From Streptomyces sp. NBS 14/10 (GTDB lineage: Bacteria > Actinomycetota > Actinomycetes > Streptomycetales > Streptomycetaceae), in NCBI RefSeq assembly GCF_002224125.1, contig NZ_NCSM01000019.1, positions 1 through 64,000 of the forward strand: a stretch of DNA of 64,000 nucleotides, written 5' to 3'. Both the position numbers and the translations under genes were made by a program. How positions within the stretch are numbered: the first letter of the stretch is position 1; the number at the start of each line of letters is the position of its first letter. Shown piece by piece: positions 36,801-43,322 of this stretch. Below the pieces are notes generated by a model that saw only the letters and a program-made list of their open reading frames with translations, did not search any database and was not told the DNA's origin.

Positions 36801-38853
36801 GGTGGGCTTCTTCGGGGTGCCGGTGCCCATCCCGGCCCAGGCAGCCCCCGGCGAGGCGATCGAGGACGTACTGCGCCGCGCCGACGGCCGTCTGGACCGG
36901 GTGCTGACGAAGGGCGCCATGTTCTCCGACGCCCTGTCGGCGCTCGCCGCGCAGGGGCTCCACCGGGAGAACGCGCCGCTGGTCGAGGTGTACTTCAACT
37001 ACGTACGGTCCTCCGCGGCGCGGCTGGACCACCTGGAGATCCTGCCGGCCGGGACCGGATACTCCGACCTCGACCTGATGGTCACCATGACGCCGGACTC
37101 CGGACGGCTGCGGCTGGACTACAACCTGGACATCATGGACGAGGCCGACTGCACCGCGCTCGGCGAGGCGTTCCTGCGGCTGCTCGCCGAAACGGCCGAC
37201 GACCCCACGGCGCCGGCCCGTCCCACGGCTCCGGCCCGGCCCGTGGCCCCGCGCCCCTCACTCGCCCTCGCGGCCACCTTCGCCCTCGGCAACCTGCCGC
37301 TGCTGTGCGAGACGGCCCTGAATGACGCGACTGACACCGCGTCAAACGGGGGTGGCGGCGGGGTGACGGTCGCGGAGGCGCCCTACCACCATGTGCTGGC
37401 GAGCCTGCGGGATCCCTCCGGGGTCTTCGCCGACCCCTCCACGGCGCTCGGCGTGGTGCTGCTGAGGGCCACCGACCTGGAGCGGTTCGGGCCGGTCAGC
37501 GACGCGCTGCTCGCCGAGTTGCACACGGCCTACCCGGCCGCGCTGCGGGCCCTGTCCGAACGGAGCCGGACGCCGCTGGTCGTCGGGTTCCTGCCGTCCT
37601 CGTACGGCGACGACCGCCTGGAGCGGTGGGAGCGCGAGCTGGCCGCCGAGCTCGCGGAGCTGCCCGGTGTCGCGGTGCTGCGCCACGACGACTGGACCCG
37701 GCACCACGCGGTCGCGGATCGGTTCGACGACCACACCGACAAACTGGCGCATCTGCCGTTCACCCCGCCGTTCCAGGCGGCCGTGGCCCTCACCCTGGCC
37801 GAGGTCGTACGGGCCGTGCGCCGTACGCCGCCGAAGGTGATCGCGGTGGACGGCGACGAGACGCTGTGGAGCGGTGTGGCCGGGGAGATCGGCCCGGACC
37901 GTGTGGACCTCGGCGGCCCGCGCGCGCTGCTGGCCCGTCGGCTGCTCCAATGGCGTGCCGCCGGGGCCCTGCTGGTCCTGGTCAGCAACAACGACGAGGC
38001 CACGGTACGGGCCGTGCTGGACCGCCCGGACAGCCTCCTGCGGGCGGAGCACTTCAGCGTGGTCTCCGCCACGTGGGGCCGCAAGGCGGAGCGCCTGGAG
38101 GCCGCGGCGCGCACCCTCGACCTGGGCCTCGACAGCTTCGTGTTCCTCGACGACAACCCGGTCGAGATCGCCGCCGTGCGGTCCGCGCTGCCCGAGGTGC
38201 TGTCCGTGACCTGCCCGGCGGCCGGTGAGTTGGCGCCTTTCCTGGCCCGGCTGTGGCCGCTGGTCCCCGCTGCGGCCACGGCGGAGGACTCGCTGCGCGC
38301 GGAGTTCTACCGCCAGGAGCGGGCCCGTGACGCGGAGCGCGAGCGGGCCGGGTTCGAGGAATTCCTGGCCCAGCTGGATTTGGAGGTCGACATCCGGCCG
38401 CTGTCCGAACCCGATGTCCAGCGCGCCGAGCAACTCGTACGCCGCACCAATCAGTTCACCCTCCGCGCCCGGTCGGCCGACGGCGGCGATCTGGAGCGGT
38501 GGCGCCGGCAGGGCGAGGTGTGGACGGCCGCGGCCCGCGACCGGTTCGGGGACTACGGGCAGATCGGGCTGCTCGCGGTCCGCCAGGACGGGGACCGGCT
38601 CGACGTCCTGGCCTGGATGCTCAGCTGCCGTGCGCTCGGCCGCGGGGTGGAGGAGCGGCTGCTGGGGTGGCTGGCCGACCGCGCCGACGCCCTGGGGTGC
38701 GCGACGGTGCGCCTGACGGCGGAGCGGACACCGCGCAACGTACCGGCCCGGCGGCTGCTCGCCGCGCTCGGCGGCGGCGAGCCGGACGATACACGGCTGA
38801 CGGTCGTGACGACGCCGGAACACCTGCGGGCGTTCCGGTCCTGGGAGCAGTGA
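24886..38853 (+). CDS. Giant PKS with C-terminal condensation and FkbH domains (ACP-KS-AT-DH-KR-ACP-KS-AT-DH-KR-ACP-C-FkbH)
   Basis: The protein has 4655 residues. Domains: loading ACP 10-85 (S48 in FGLGSRDLV); KS1 107-530 (C277, H412, H452); AT1 645-940 (S736, YASH 836-839, methylmalonyl type); DH1 about 1000-1260 (H1038, D1208); KR1 about 1510-1700 (Y1668); ACP2 (S1829). Then KS2 1898-2322 (C2068); AT2 2428-2720 (S2522, FASH 2622-2625, specificity unclear); DH2 2785-3060 (H2824, D2990); KR2 about 3305-3490 (LDD motif, Y3451); ACP3 (S3616). A condensation domain follows, about 3655-4100, with HHAVSD at 3826-3831. The end is an FkbH domain (4130-4640) with DGDETLW (D4322, D4324) and LDDNP. 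FkbH domains load a glyceryl unit from 1,3-bisphosphoglycerate onto a carrier. No ER, thioesterase or carrier follows FkbH in this protein; the next gene begins with one. Leu749 is encoded by TTA (27130-27132). Confidence 0.96.
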   Translation: MSTRKLPEVSAEAVQAWLVRAVADRTGLDPLRVEAEVGRPIAEFGLGSRDLVALAVGLSEQVGRQLDPSLLYDHPTISSVAAALSGAGPTRTPATSPAPATSGASPVDDIAIISMACRFPGGADDPEGLWRLLAAGEDVIGEVPAGRWNTQALYDPDPEATGKAYTLRGGFLTDIDRFDASFFGIAPREAAAMDPQQRLLLQTGWEAIERAGMVPRALSGSSTGVYLGLYDSGYLASAGLGQLDGHVGTGAAASVASGRLAYALDLRGPAVTVDTACSSSLVALHLAARALASGECDLALAGGVTLMVTPRGHVEFSRLRGLSPTGRCRPFSNDADGVVWAEGCGLVLLKRLADARRDGDRVLAVVKGSAINQDGRSQGLSAPSGPAQERVVRAALGAAGLEPHDVDHVEAHGTGTRLGDPIEGRALASVFGPGRPADRPLGVGSMKSNIGHAQAAAGIAGVIKMVLALRHELLPASLYAEHPTEQIDWTGGGLEVAGRARAWPRGERVRRAGVSAFGISGTNAHVVIEEAPEELTPSAVPSRQDDTRGERPEVALFPLSARGLPALREQAGRLLDALTAIEPGPPLSAVAATLAHHRTHFAQRAVVVARHRDELLNGLRGLASGQADENLVVEARETLPPGKLAFVFPGQGAQWAGMARDLLAHSALFADELDRCDAALRPYTDWSVTAVLRGDAQAPPLERVDVVQPVLFAVMVSLAAVWRARGARPDAVVGHSQGEVAAACVAGALSLHDAAAVVALRSRALTGVVGTGAMAVVALPSGEVEARLAELGGKVSVAAVNSGRSTVVAGDVAPLESLLADLEREQVFTRRLGVDYASHSAQVEPVREAILSELDGIVTYPGSVAWYSTVFGGPVGEELEADYWYRNLREPVRFAATVERMVADGYRYFVELSPHPSLLTALRTVAEDSGGGLVAVGTLRRDEDGPTCLDRAAAELHVHGREIDWSRLVPAGAWAELPTYAWDPQRYWTEPDSSAGATSLLPRAGHPLLGVQLQSPDATRWTFRGEWSRATAEWLPDHLVFGQVVVSGTTLAELCRAALAVARPDRPADVADLLLLAPLTLPTSGTVEVSVEVVTADPQAVPEVFVHSRPRGPESGAEGWTLHATASAGEPATGAFGPPPVWPEAAEPCWGPDTYARLAEAGLGYGPAFQGVRSAVRTGDGELLARLSLPSHVRDVADPYPIHPALLDAALQLAAAFDTSGRALLPVAVDRCELPPGGAADLIASVRRTGGTGTGMGTDITLDVALWDPDGLPVGRLEGVRLRAADPAELRGAAESARHLYEVAWTAVATEAEPGVAPSPGDGWVLLGDPSDEQVAAALSSLDPAGTGLRTAGTVDALLAGTDTLIRLWPTADSEAEPATDAEELTAAGLAELRALLALPRNRAPSRVVWVTGGAVAADGGDTVPGLAQSALWGLARSARAEHPELGLRLIDLDGPGPWPTLTAAVAEPDEPELALRDDRLLAPRLVRARAGDATPLDDLPDPKTVVPTDGTVLITGGLGAVGGHIARWLAKSGVPRLVLTSRRGPDDPRRAEVTAELSALGAEVDVVACDVADGAALATVLDRIGRVGGGRVGGGRELPLRGVVHCAGLLADGVLAEQTPERFAEVLRPKVAGAVNLHRLTADTPLGLFLLVSSATGVVGNAGQSNYAAANAFLDQLAYHRRALGLPGVSVSFGSWSGTGLAAEHADLERMARSGYRALTPDQACELVELSLSHRAPHLVAWALDRSRLRDTFARDGGPAALWRTLLPAPQAARGGAALADRLARLPEAERAERVRSLIRDEAARVLGLRSPDAIRPDQPLRELGMDSLMAVELRNRIGARLDSRLAATVLFDHPTTARLTDHLLNTVFASADRTAKRPAPNPAVAPGAPAARGGSDEPIAVVSMACRLPGGVAGPEALWELLAEGRDAIGPFPADRWDVASLYDPDPEAPGKTYAREGGFLQDIDAFDAGFFEITPREAAAMDPQQRLLLETAWEALERAGIVPAELAGSTTGVYVGMFGSDYLAGSRLDQFDGHVGTGTALSVASGRLAYALGLHGPALTVDTACSSSLAAVHLAAQALRSGECDLALTGGVTLMVTPQTFVEFSRLRGLSPTGRCRSFSDDADGAVWAEGAGMVVLKRLGDARRDGDEVLAVLRGTAVNQDGRSQGLSAPNGPAQERVVRRALELSGLAPADIDYVEAHGTGTTLGDPIEAGALSEVFGASRPQGRPLYVGSLKSNLGHLQAASGIAGLIKVVLALRHQTLPRTLHATRPTRHVDWDSSGLRLLREPVAWPSGARMRRAGVSAFGISGTNAHVVVEEAPHQAPIPRVSPLPQGASQRRLFVVSARSEAALRGQAARLAEHLAALPADGLASALPDIAHTLARHRSHFERRAAVLAGDQDELLAGLDAVARGEGRTQARADAPTGKVAFVFPGHGGQWTGMGVELMAGSAAFREELSRCDEAIARHTGWSVLAVLRGEEGAPSLTETDVLQPVLFAVNAALAAAWRSLGVVPDAVVGHSLGEIAAAYGAGALTLDDAAAVVARRARAVVPLAGAGGLLSVELSREEVERFLAPYPDRLFVAAVNSGTSTAVSGDLDALAELRRRLGEEGVPARRLSTAFASHSPLMAPLRGELLDALDGVRGTRARTPLYSTVLAEPVAGDRLDADYWYANLREPVRFADTVRRMLDDGYRYFVELSPHPSLGPAIESVATEAGVDVVSVGSLRRDDGGRDGLLRRLGQLYGAGHTPDWSALFPAGRRADLPTYAFARERHWLSAAPAPPSGPGTSPLVGTHLEASDEPDRHLFQTDIDLRDGRFGYLSDHRVAGEVWLPAAAFLEMALAAASALQDGGGPVRLAEVGFEAPLRLAAEAPVRLQLVLRSEEDGVRSFTIASTALNERRPEWIRHVRGLVAYADDEPGAAGERFAALRDRCAEAVDIAGVHTGLAALGIDYGPAFRRLAEGRRSAAAALGRLAELPASGHLLHPALLDAAFQTAALPGDAPAGRAFVPARVGRVRFTGLRTAPAWATCSLRAVDGDAVTLDLRLWDEREQLVLDIEGFRLAALAALSPLDGSLFETRWLPRPAARELPTRGSWLILSDESGVGAALSGRLGPAPHVVARRGDTFMAEAPGRYRLDPLNPEHLARLLEEAFPDGPPERVVQLSALDAPAIDSATDPAEAATRVARLCCLTTLHLVRALTERPRGRAPRLFLVVRGAQAAGDSAEVTHPQQALGWGFGLGVAQEYPELATTLIDLPADGGLDALWTQLRHADDERLVALRATGRLVPRLVRTRPDDAGRGGIRPDGTYLITGGLGGLGRVVAERLVRRGARRLALLSRGAPTPEAAGWLEALRGRGVTVRHVRADVADREGLAAALDWLRRELGPVTGVVHTAGVLDDATLPNLTDERVERVLAPKVLGTALLTELVPEAERLVLFSSAAGLLGSAGQSAYCAANAFLDAWAHHLARADRSALSLDWGAWTGVGLVAESDTRAASVSRSGLVGFSPQEGGELFERLLPTARRQLAPLALDWAALALDPDTARSRPLLSDLVTALEAAPAAAPGADGLVERVLTATTARERTDRLETYVRARVGEVAGLGVTDAAPATALKELGLDSLMIVRLRNAFTRDLGVELPTSAVFSAADIRGLARDLGAALAERDTTQDAATATTATTGPGSALPAAEAEVPEADVRPATRDVVRLLRSARQNTPSAAHAIGLAVRLTVPTTRRRLTDILNRLAGRHAALRTAILTGTGTGEGPRLRVERAPAGPLLRWSELVGGADEDAEVGERLRELLEPPFDLAAAPLWRFELLDRGDRGQVLVFGAHHAVSDLQSLLLVAAEIDRELSGTALGDTISNRDIDLLLQAQETQLTDYPDSAAAESREAFTGSARLDLTLARPRPPVRSFRAGSVTLAIPDRLMERVSFRASRLAITPAAFCLGTLTVLLARERDRDRFVLAVPVDTRIHVDAYDAVGFFGVPVPIPAQAAPGEAIEDVLRRADGRLDRVLTKGAMFSDALSALAAQGLHRENAPLVEVYFNYVRSSAARLDHLEILPAGTGYSDLDLMVTMTPDSGRLRLDYNLDIMDEADCTALGEAFLRLLAETADDPTAPARPTAPARPVAPRPSLALAATFALGNLPLLCETALNDATDTASNGGGGGVTVAEAPYHHVLASLRDPSGVFADPSTALGVVLLRATDLERFGPVSDALLAELHTAYPAALRALSERSRTPLVVGFLPSSYGDDRLERWERELAAELAELPGVAVLRHDDWTRHHAVADRFDDHTDKLAHLPFTPPFQAAVALTLAEVVRAVRRTPPKVIAVDGDETLWSGVAGEIGPDRVDLGGPRALLARRLLQWRAAGALLVLVSNNDEATVRAVLDRPDSLLRAEHFSVVSATWGRKAERLEAAARTLDLGLDSFVFLDDNPVEIAAVRSALPEVLSVTCPAAGELAPFLARLWPLVPAAATAEDSLRAEFYRQERARDAERERAGFEEFLAQLDLEVDIRPLSEPDVQRAEQLVRRTNQFTLRARSADGGDLERWRRQGEVWTAAARDRFGDYGQIGLLAVRQDGDRLDVLAWMLSCRALGRGVEERLLGWLADRADALGCATVRLTAERTPRNVPARRLLAALGGGEPDDTRLTVVTTPEHLRAFRSWEQ

Positions 38854-38854
38854 G

Positions 38855-41347
38855 ATGACGAAGGGACGGACGGACTACGTGAGCGACGCACGCGAGGCCA
38901 CCCAGCCGCGCCATGCCACGCAAGCCGCGGATTCGCCTCGCGGGCGGAGAAGCGAACAGAAAGACCCGGCGAGTGACGAGGCCAGGCAAGTGGGCGCGGC
39001 GGACGAGGGGCAGCGGCTGACCGGCGAGTCGATCGAACGGGGCGGCGGCGGGCTCAGCGTGGCCGACCTGCTGGCCCGGGCCCTGCCCGGGGCCTCGGCG
39101 CCCTCACAGGCAACGGCGGGCGTCGATCCCGAAGATGAGCCAACCACAGGCATCGGCACAGACATCGGCGCGAGCGTCCATGCCGACGTGGACCAGTTGG
39201 CGGAGGCCATCGCCACCGCGGCGGCCCGCTATCTGCCCGATGGCCGGATGGGGCCCGACACCGACTTCTTCGACGCCGGGGGCACGTCCGTCGACGCGGT
39301 GGAACTGGTCGCCGCGGTGGCCCGGGAATCGGGTGTGGAGCTCGCTCTGGACGATGTGTTCGCCGACGCCCGGCCGCGCCGGCTCGCCGAACGCTGGCTC
39401 TCCGCCGCCGGGATCCGTACCGTACACACCCCGCCGAACCCCGTCCCCACGGCCCCCGTCCCCACGGCCCCCGTCCCCACGACCTCCCTCCCCCCAGCCC
39501 GCGCCCTCCCCTCAAACACCGCCGACGAGGACCTGGACCTGGTCCTGGCCGACCTCGCCCGCGCCGACGCCCTGCCGTGGACGGGCCCGCCGGAGCCCGT
39601 CCCGCCCCAGCGGATCCTGCTGACCGGAGCGACCGGCTTTCTCGGCGGCCATATGCTGCTCGATCTGCTGCGGTACAGCGACGCCCACGTCTACTGCCTG
39701 GTCCGCGCGGCCGACGAGGAAGAGGCCACATCACGGCTCGGCGCCGCGCTGGCCAGTTTCGCCCTCCCCTGGTCCTCGGAGATCCGCAGGCGGGTGACGG
39801 TGCTGCCGGGCGACCTCCGTCGGCCGCGCCTCGGCCTGTCGGAGGAGCGCTGGGACGAGCTGACGGAGGAGCTGGACTCGGTCGTCAGCGTGGCGGCGGC
39901 GGTGGACTTTCTGCGCGGCTACGCGTCGCTGCGGCAGAGCAATGTGATCGGCCCACTGACGCTGGCCGAACTGGCGGCGACGGGGCGGCCCAAGCCGCTG
40001 CACCACATCTCGTCGATCGCGGTCTTCAACCAGGTCGGCATCGCCTCCATGGGCGAGGACGATCCGCTCGCCCGTATCGACCGCCTCGTCGCCGGCTACG
40101 ACAGGTCCAAGTGGGCCGCCGAGACCGCGCTGCGGCGCGCCCGTGACCACGGTCTGGTGGTCACCGTGATGCGCCCGGGTGGCATCGGCGGACACGCCAA
40201 GACGGGCGCGTACAACGCGCAGGACCTCAGCAGCGGGCTGATCTCGGCGTTCGGCCGGTTCCGCACCGTGCCCGCCTTCCGCTACCTCAATGCCGCCCCG
40301 GTGGACTGGGTGAGCCGGGTGGCGGCGGCCGTGATCTGCGAACCCGACGCCTGGGGCTACAACTACAACCTGACCGGCGTCCCGAACACCCTGGACGACG
40401 TGGTGCGGGACATGGGGTTCGGCGGGATGAACGTGACGGTGCAGGACTGGGACGAGTGGCGGGCCGACGCCCTGGCCCGGCTGGAGGCCGAACCGGTCCC
40501 CAAGCTGGAATTCCTGACCAGGGTGTTGCGCAGCCCCGCGGCCCTCAAGCTCTGCGAGGCGACGTTGACGGGGCCGGCGGCCACCGACGAGCGCACCAGG
40601 GCGTTCGTCGCCGCGCACGACCTGCCGGCCGCGGCCCGGTACGACACGCAGGCGCAGCTGAAGACGTTCGAGCGGCTGGCGGAGGACGGCCTTGGTCGGC
40701 TGCCCGACCGCGAGGACCCGCCGTATCTGTGGTTCCCCGAGACAGTCGAGGGGGGTCTGGGCTCGGTCGGCGGGCCCGCGCACAGCAGGTGCACGCTGTC
40801 GCTGACCCTGTCCATCGCCAGCATGTACCAGCTGGTGCGGGAGCGCCGGGTCGATGTCCGCGGTGAGCTCAGCTGCACGCTGCTGCACCCCGATCCGGTC
40901 GTGGTGGAGCGGGGCGATCTGTGGGTCCGGCCGCAGGAGGGGATACCCCTGACCCACGGTCTGCGGCATCAACTGCTGCTCTATCGACTGCGGTTGCGCG
41001 ATGCCGACGGCGGGCGGTGGTGGCTGGAGGGCCGGAAGTTCGCCCGGGCGCGGCGCGATGTGTGGCGGCAGACTCGGGCGTTGACCGTCGAGATCGGCCG
41101 GGAGGGCGAGCCCGCGTGTCTGGCGGGTGAGGTCGTCGTGCCCGCCGACAGCTATGTGCGCGACCAGATCGACGGCATCCGGGTCGATCCGCGCCTGTCC
41201 AGCCAGGAGAAGCGGGTCGCCAAACTGACGTGGCTGGCCTGGTTCGGCCTGGAGGTGGGCCGCGGTCTGCTCGGCCCATTCGCCCGGGTGGGGGCGGACC
41301 TGCTCGACCTTCGCCGGAACCCGACGCTGACGGAGCGCACCCGATGA
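38855..41347 (+). CDS. Carrier protein-thioester reductase with extra C-terminal domain (chain release)
   Basis: The 830-residue protein starts with a polar, disordered stretch (1-95). An ACP/PCP follows (about 105-175; S145 in GGTSVDAVELV), then a Pro/Thr linker. The NAD(P)H-dependent thioester reductase has GATGFLGG at 258-265 and the catalytic pair Y415/K419 in YDRSKWAAE. Reductases of this type release the chain as an aldehyde or alcohol. The carrier supplies the site missing after the upstream FkbH domain, so the two proteins form a split C-FkbH/ACP-R module. The last 230 residues or so are a further domain. Its pattern (HQLLLYRLRLRDADGG, WWLEGRK, then DVWRQTR) resembles the middle domain of GMC oxidoreductase-hydrolase fusion proteins as I recall them. 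The start is one base after the PKS stop. A 15-bp tandem repeat encodes part of the linker. Confidence 0.92.
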   Translation: MTKGRTDYVSDAREATQPRHATQAADSPRGRRSEQKDPASDEARQVGAADEGQRLTGESIERGGGGLSVADLLARALPGASAPSQATAGVDPEDEPTTGIGTDIGASVHADVDQLAEAIATAAARYLPDGRMGPDTDFFDAGGTSVDAVELVAAVARESGVELALDDVFADARPRRLAERWLSAAGIRTVHTPPNPVPTAPVPTAPVPTTSLPPARALPSNTADEDLDLVLADLARADALPWTGPPEPVPPQRILLTGATGFLGGHMLLDLLRYSDAHVYCLVRAADEEEATSRLGAALASFALPWSSEIRRRVTVLPGDLRRPRLGLSEERWDELTEELDSVVSVAAAVDFLRGYASLRQSNVIGPLTLAELAATGRPKPLHHISSIAVFNQVGIASMGEDDPLARIDRLVAGYDRSKWAAETALRRARDHGLVVTVMRPGGIGGHAKTGAYNAQDLSSGLISAFGRFRTVPAFRYLNAAPVDWVSRVAAAVICEPDAWGYNYNLTGVPNTLDDVVRDMGFGGMNVTVQDWDEWRADALARLEAEPVPKLEFLTRVLRSPAALKLCEATLTGPAATDERTRAFVAAHDLPAAARYDTQAQLKTFERLAEDGLGRLPDREDPPYLWFPETVEGGLGSVGGPAHSRCTLSLTLSIASMYQLVRERRVDVRGELSCTLLHPDPVVVERGDLWVRPQEGIPLTHGLRHQLLLYRLRLRDADGGRWWLEGRKFARARRDVWRQTRALTVEIGREGEPACLAGEVVVPADSYVRDQIDGIRVDPRLSSQEKRVAKLTWLAWFGLEVGRGLLGPFARVGADLLDLRRNPTLTERTR
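39440..39484 (+). repeat. 15-bp tandem repeat in the carrier-reductase linker
   Basis: Three copies of CCCGTCCCCACGGCC (the last with one change) encode repeated Pro-Val-Pro-Thr-Ala in the linker between carrier and reductase. A linker of this kind can change length by slippage without loss of function. Confidence 0.9.
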
Positions 41348-42522
41348 CCCCGCTGACCCCAAGGATCCCGAGGACCCCGCGATCCCGCAGGACCGCGCAG
41401 ACCCCGATGGCCCCGGTGAACCCGCGGACCCCGGTGACCCTCCGGCCGCTGTGCGCCCGGCTCGACGGGGCGAGGGTCGAGGAGATCCCGTTCCGGACCA
41501 AGGACGGGACCCGGCTCGGCCTGAGCCGGGTCACCACCGACTCCTCCCCCGGCCAGGGGCACCGCCCCGCGGTGCTGCTGCTGCACGGCCACACCGCGTC
41601 CTCCGACATGTTCCTGCTGCCCGAGACCCGCAACCTGGTCGAGGTCCTGCTGGACGAGGGGTACGAACCGTGGCTGCTGGACTGGCGGGGCAGCTGCCGG
41701 CTCCCGTACAACGAGACCGGCCGCCGGTACACCTACGACGATGTCGCCGTGTACGACATCCCCGAGGCGGTGGCGCTGGTCCGGCAGCGGATCGGTGACC
41801 GTCCGCTGTTCGTCGTGGCCCACTGCATCGGCGCGCTCTCGCTGTCGATGAGCATGGCGGGCGGTCTGGTGCCCGGGCTCGCCGGGGTGGTCGCGCAGGG
41901 GGTGTTTCTGACGCCGAAGCTGGCGGGGCGTACGTCCCTGCGGATGACGCTGGCCGCCGAGCTGCTGAAGTCCCGTGTCGACCACATCCCCGTGGACTTC
42001 CGCACAGTGGGCTTCTGGTCGCGGTACACCCCGCTGTTCGCCCTGGCCTCCCGGAAGGCGAGCTGCCCGGACCCGACCTGCCAGATCCTGCACAACTCGG
42101 CCTGGGGCACGGGCGCCTCGCTGTTCGTACACGAGCATCTGTCGGCCACCACCCACAACCGGCTGGCGGAGCTGCTGGGCCCGGCGCCGCTGTGGATCCT
42201 GCCGCATCTGCGCCGGATCGAGCTGGCGCGCAGCGTGGTGCGCTGGCACCACGGGGACGACCGCTACCGGGCGCTGCCGGAGAACGCGCTGGACCAGGCC
42301 GGTCGTATCGACTGCCCGGTGCTGCTGCTCTCCGGCAGCGAGAACGGGCTGTGGCTGGACTCCCAGAAGCTGTGCCACGAGGTGCTGGCCGCGCGTCAGC
42401 CGCGGCTGGATGTGGCGTACGCCGAGGTCCCCGGCTACGGTCACCTCGATACGTTCATCGGCCGGGGCGCCGCCCTCGATGTGTTCGGGCACATCCTCGA
42501 CTTCCTGGGCAAGCACCGGTGA
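41344..42522 (+). CDS. Alpha/beta hydrolase with Cys nucleophile elbow
   Basis: The 392-residue protein has an alpha/beta hydrolase core: the oxyanion loop LLLHGHTASSDMF, a nucleophile elbow AHCIG (C161) in place of GxSxG, and a C-terminal histidine H367 in PGYGHLDTF. A Cys elbow occurs in some thioesterase or acyltransferase-like hydrolases, and AHCMG-type elbows are known to me from hydrolase domains fused behind GMC oxidoreductases. The upstream protein carries a domain like the middle part of those fusions. Its ATG overlaps the preceding stop (ATGA), so production is coupled to the reductase. The first 32 residues are a Pro/Thr/Arg-rich low-complexity run and may not be folded. A role in hydrolysing or transferring the released lipid-polyketide is inference. 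Confidence 0.82.
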   Translation: MTPLTPRIPRTPRSRRTAQTPMAPVNPRTPVTLRPLCARLDGARVEEIPFRTKDGTRLGLSRVTTDSSPGQGHRPAVLLLHGHTASSDMFLLPETRNLVEVLLDEGYEPWLLDWRGSCRLPYNETGRRYTYDDVAVYDIPEAVALVRQRIGDRPLFVVAHCIGALSLSMSMAGGLVPGLAGVVAQGVFLTPKLAGRTSLRMTLAAELLKSRVDHIPVDFRTVGFWSRYTPLFALASRKASCPDPTCQILHNSAWGTGASLFVHEHLSATTHNRLAELLGPAPLWILPHLRRIELARSVVRWHHGDDRYRALPENALDQAGRIDCPVLLLSGSENGLWLDSQKLCHEVLAARQPRLDVAYAEVPGYGHLDTFIGRGAALDVFGHILDFLGKHR

Positions 42523-42554
42523 TCCCGTACCCCACAGCCCGGAGGTCATGACCC

Positions 42555-43319
42555 ATGCCGCAGCTCGAAGTCGGCGGCGCCCGACTGACGTTCGACGACG
42601 AGGGTCGCCGCGACGGTGTGCCGCTGGTGTTCATCCACGGCTGGACGGCCAACCGGCACCGCTGGGACCACCAGATGGCGCATTTCGCCCCGCACCGGAG
42701 GGTGATCCGGCTCGATCTGCGCGGGCACGGCGAGAGCGACGGCATGCCGCGCACCATCGCGGAGCTGGCGGGCGATGTGTCCGCCCTGCTCGACCGGTTG
42801 GAGGTGGACCGCTTCGTCCCGGTCGGCCACTCGATGGGCGGTATGATCGCCCAGACACTGGCGCTCGACCACCCGGAGCGGATCGAGCGCATGGTGCTGG
42901 TGAACTCGATCAGCCGGATGGTCTACAACCGCGGCCGCGGCCTGCTGATGGCGGCCTCGACACTGCTGCCCTTCCGCGTCTTCGTCACGGTCAACATCCA
43001 GCGGGCCTTCGGCCCCGGATACCCGCGCGCCGAGGTGCGCGAATACGCCCGTGCCTCCGCGACCACACCGCGCGAGGTGGTCATGACGTGCTACGACGCG
43101 ATGCGGGCCTTCGATGTGCTGGACCGGGTCGGTGAGATCCGGACGCCCACGCTGCTGCTGCACGGCTACCACGACATCCAGCTGCCGGTGTCGCAGATGC
43201 TGCGGATGGCCAAGGACTACCCGGACGCGGTGGTACGGATCGTCGACGCGGGCCACGAGCTGCCGGTGGAGAACCCCGCCGCGGTCAGCTCGGCGGTCGA
43301 CTGGTTCCTCACCGCTTGA
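42555..43319 (+). CDS. Alpha/beta hydrolase with classical Ser elbow
   Basis: The 254-residue protein is a typical small alpha/beta hydrolase. It has FIHGWTANRHRW, DLRGHGES, the nucleophile elbow GHSMGG (S93), a HGYHDIQLP acid loop and a C-terminal GHELP histidine. It could serve as a type II (editing) thioesterase or as an esterase on the cluster product; sequence alone does not decide. It lies 32 bp after the Cys-type hydrolase and is the last clear member of the run that starts at the fatty acyl-AMP ligase. Beyond its stop the sequence is gene debris. Confidence 0.88.
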   Translation: MPQLEVGGARLTFDDEGRRDGVPLVFIHGWTANRHRWDHQMAHFAPHRRVIRLDLRGHGESDGMPRTIAELAGDVSALLDRLEVDRFVPVGHSMGGMIAQTLALDHPERIERMVLVNSISRMVYNRGRGLLMAASTLLPFRVFVTVNIQRAFGPGYPRAEVREYARASATTPREVVMTCYDAMRAFDVLDRVGEIRTPTLLLHGYHDIQLPVSQMLRMAKDYPDAVVRIVDAGHELPVENPAAVSSAVDWFLTA

Positions 43320-43322
43320 ACA

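Noticed and set aside
29101..37032. A 2643-codon open frame on the minus strand, antisense to the giant PKS
   Set aside because: Its sequence is Arg/Gly/Gln-rich without domain motifs, and the plus frame carries a complete set of PKS domains. It is an artefact of GC-rich codon bias.
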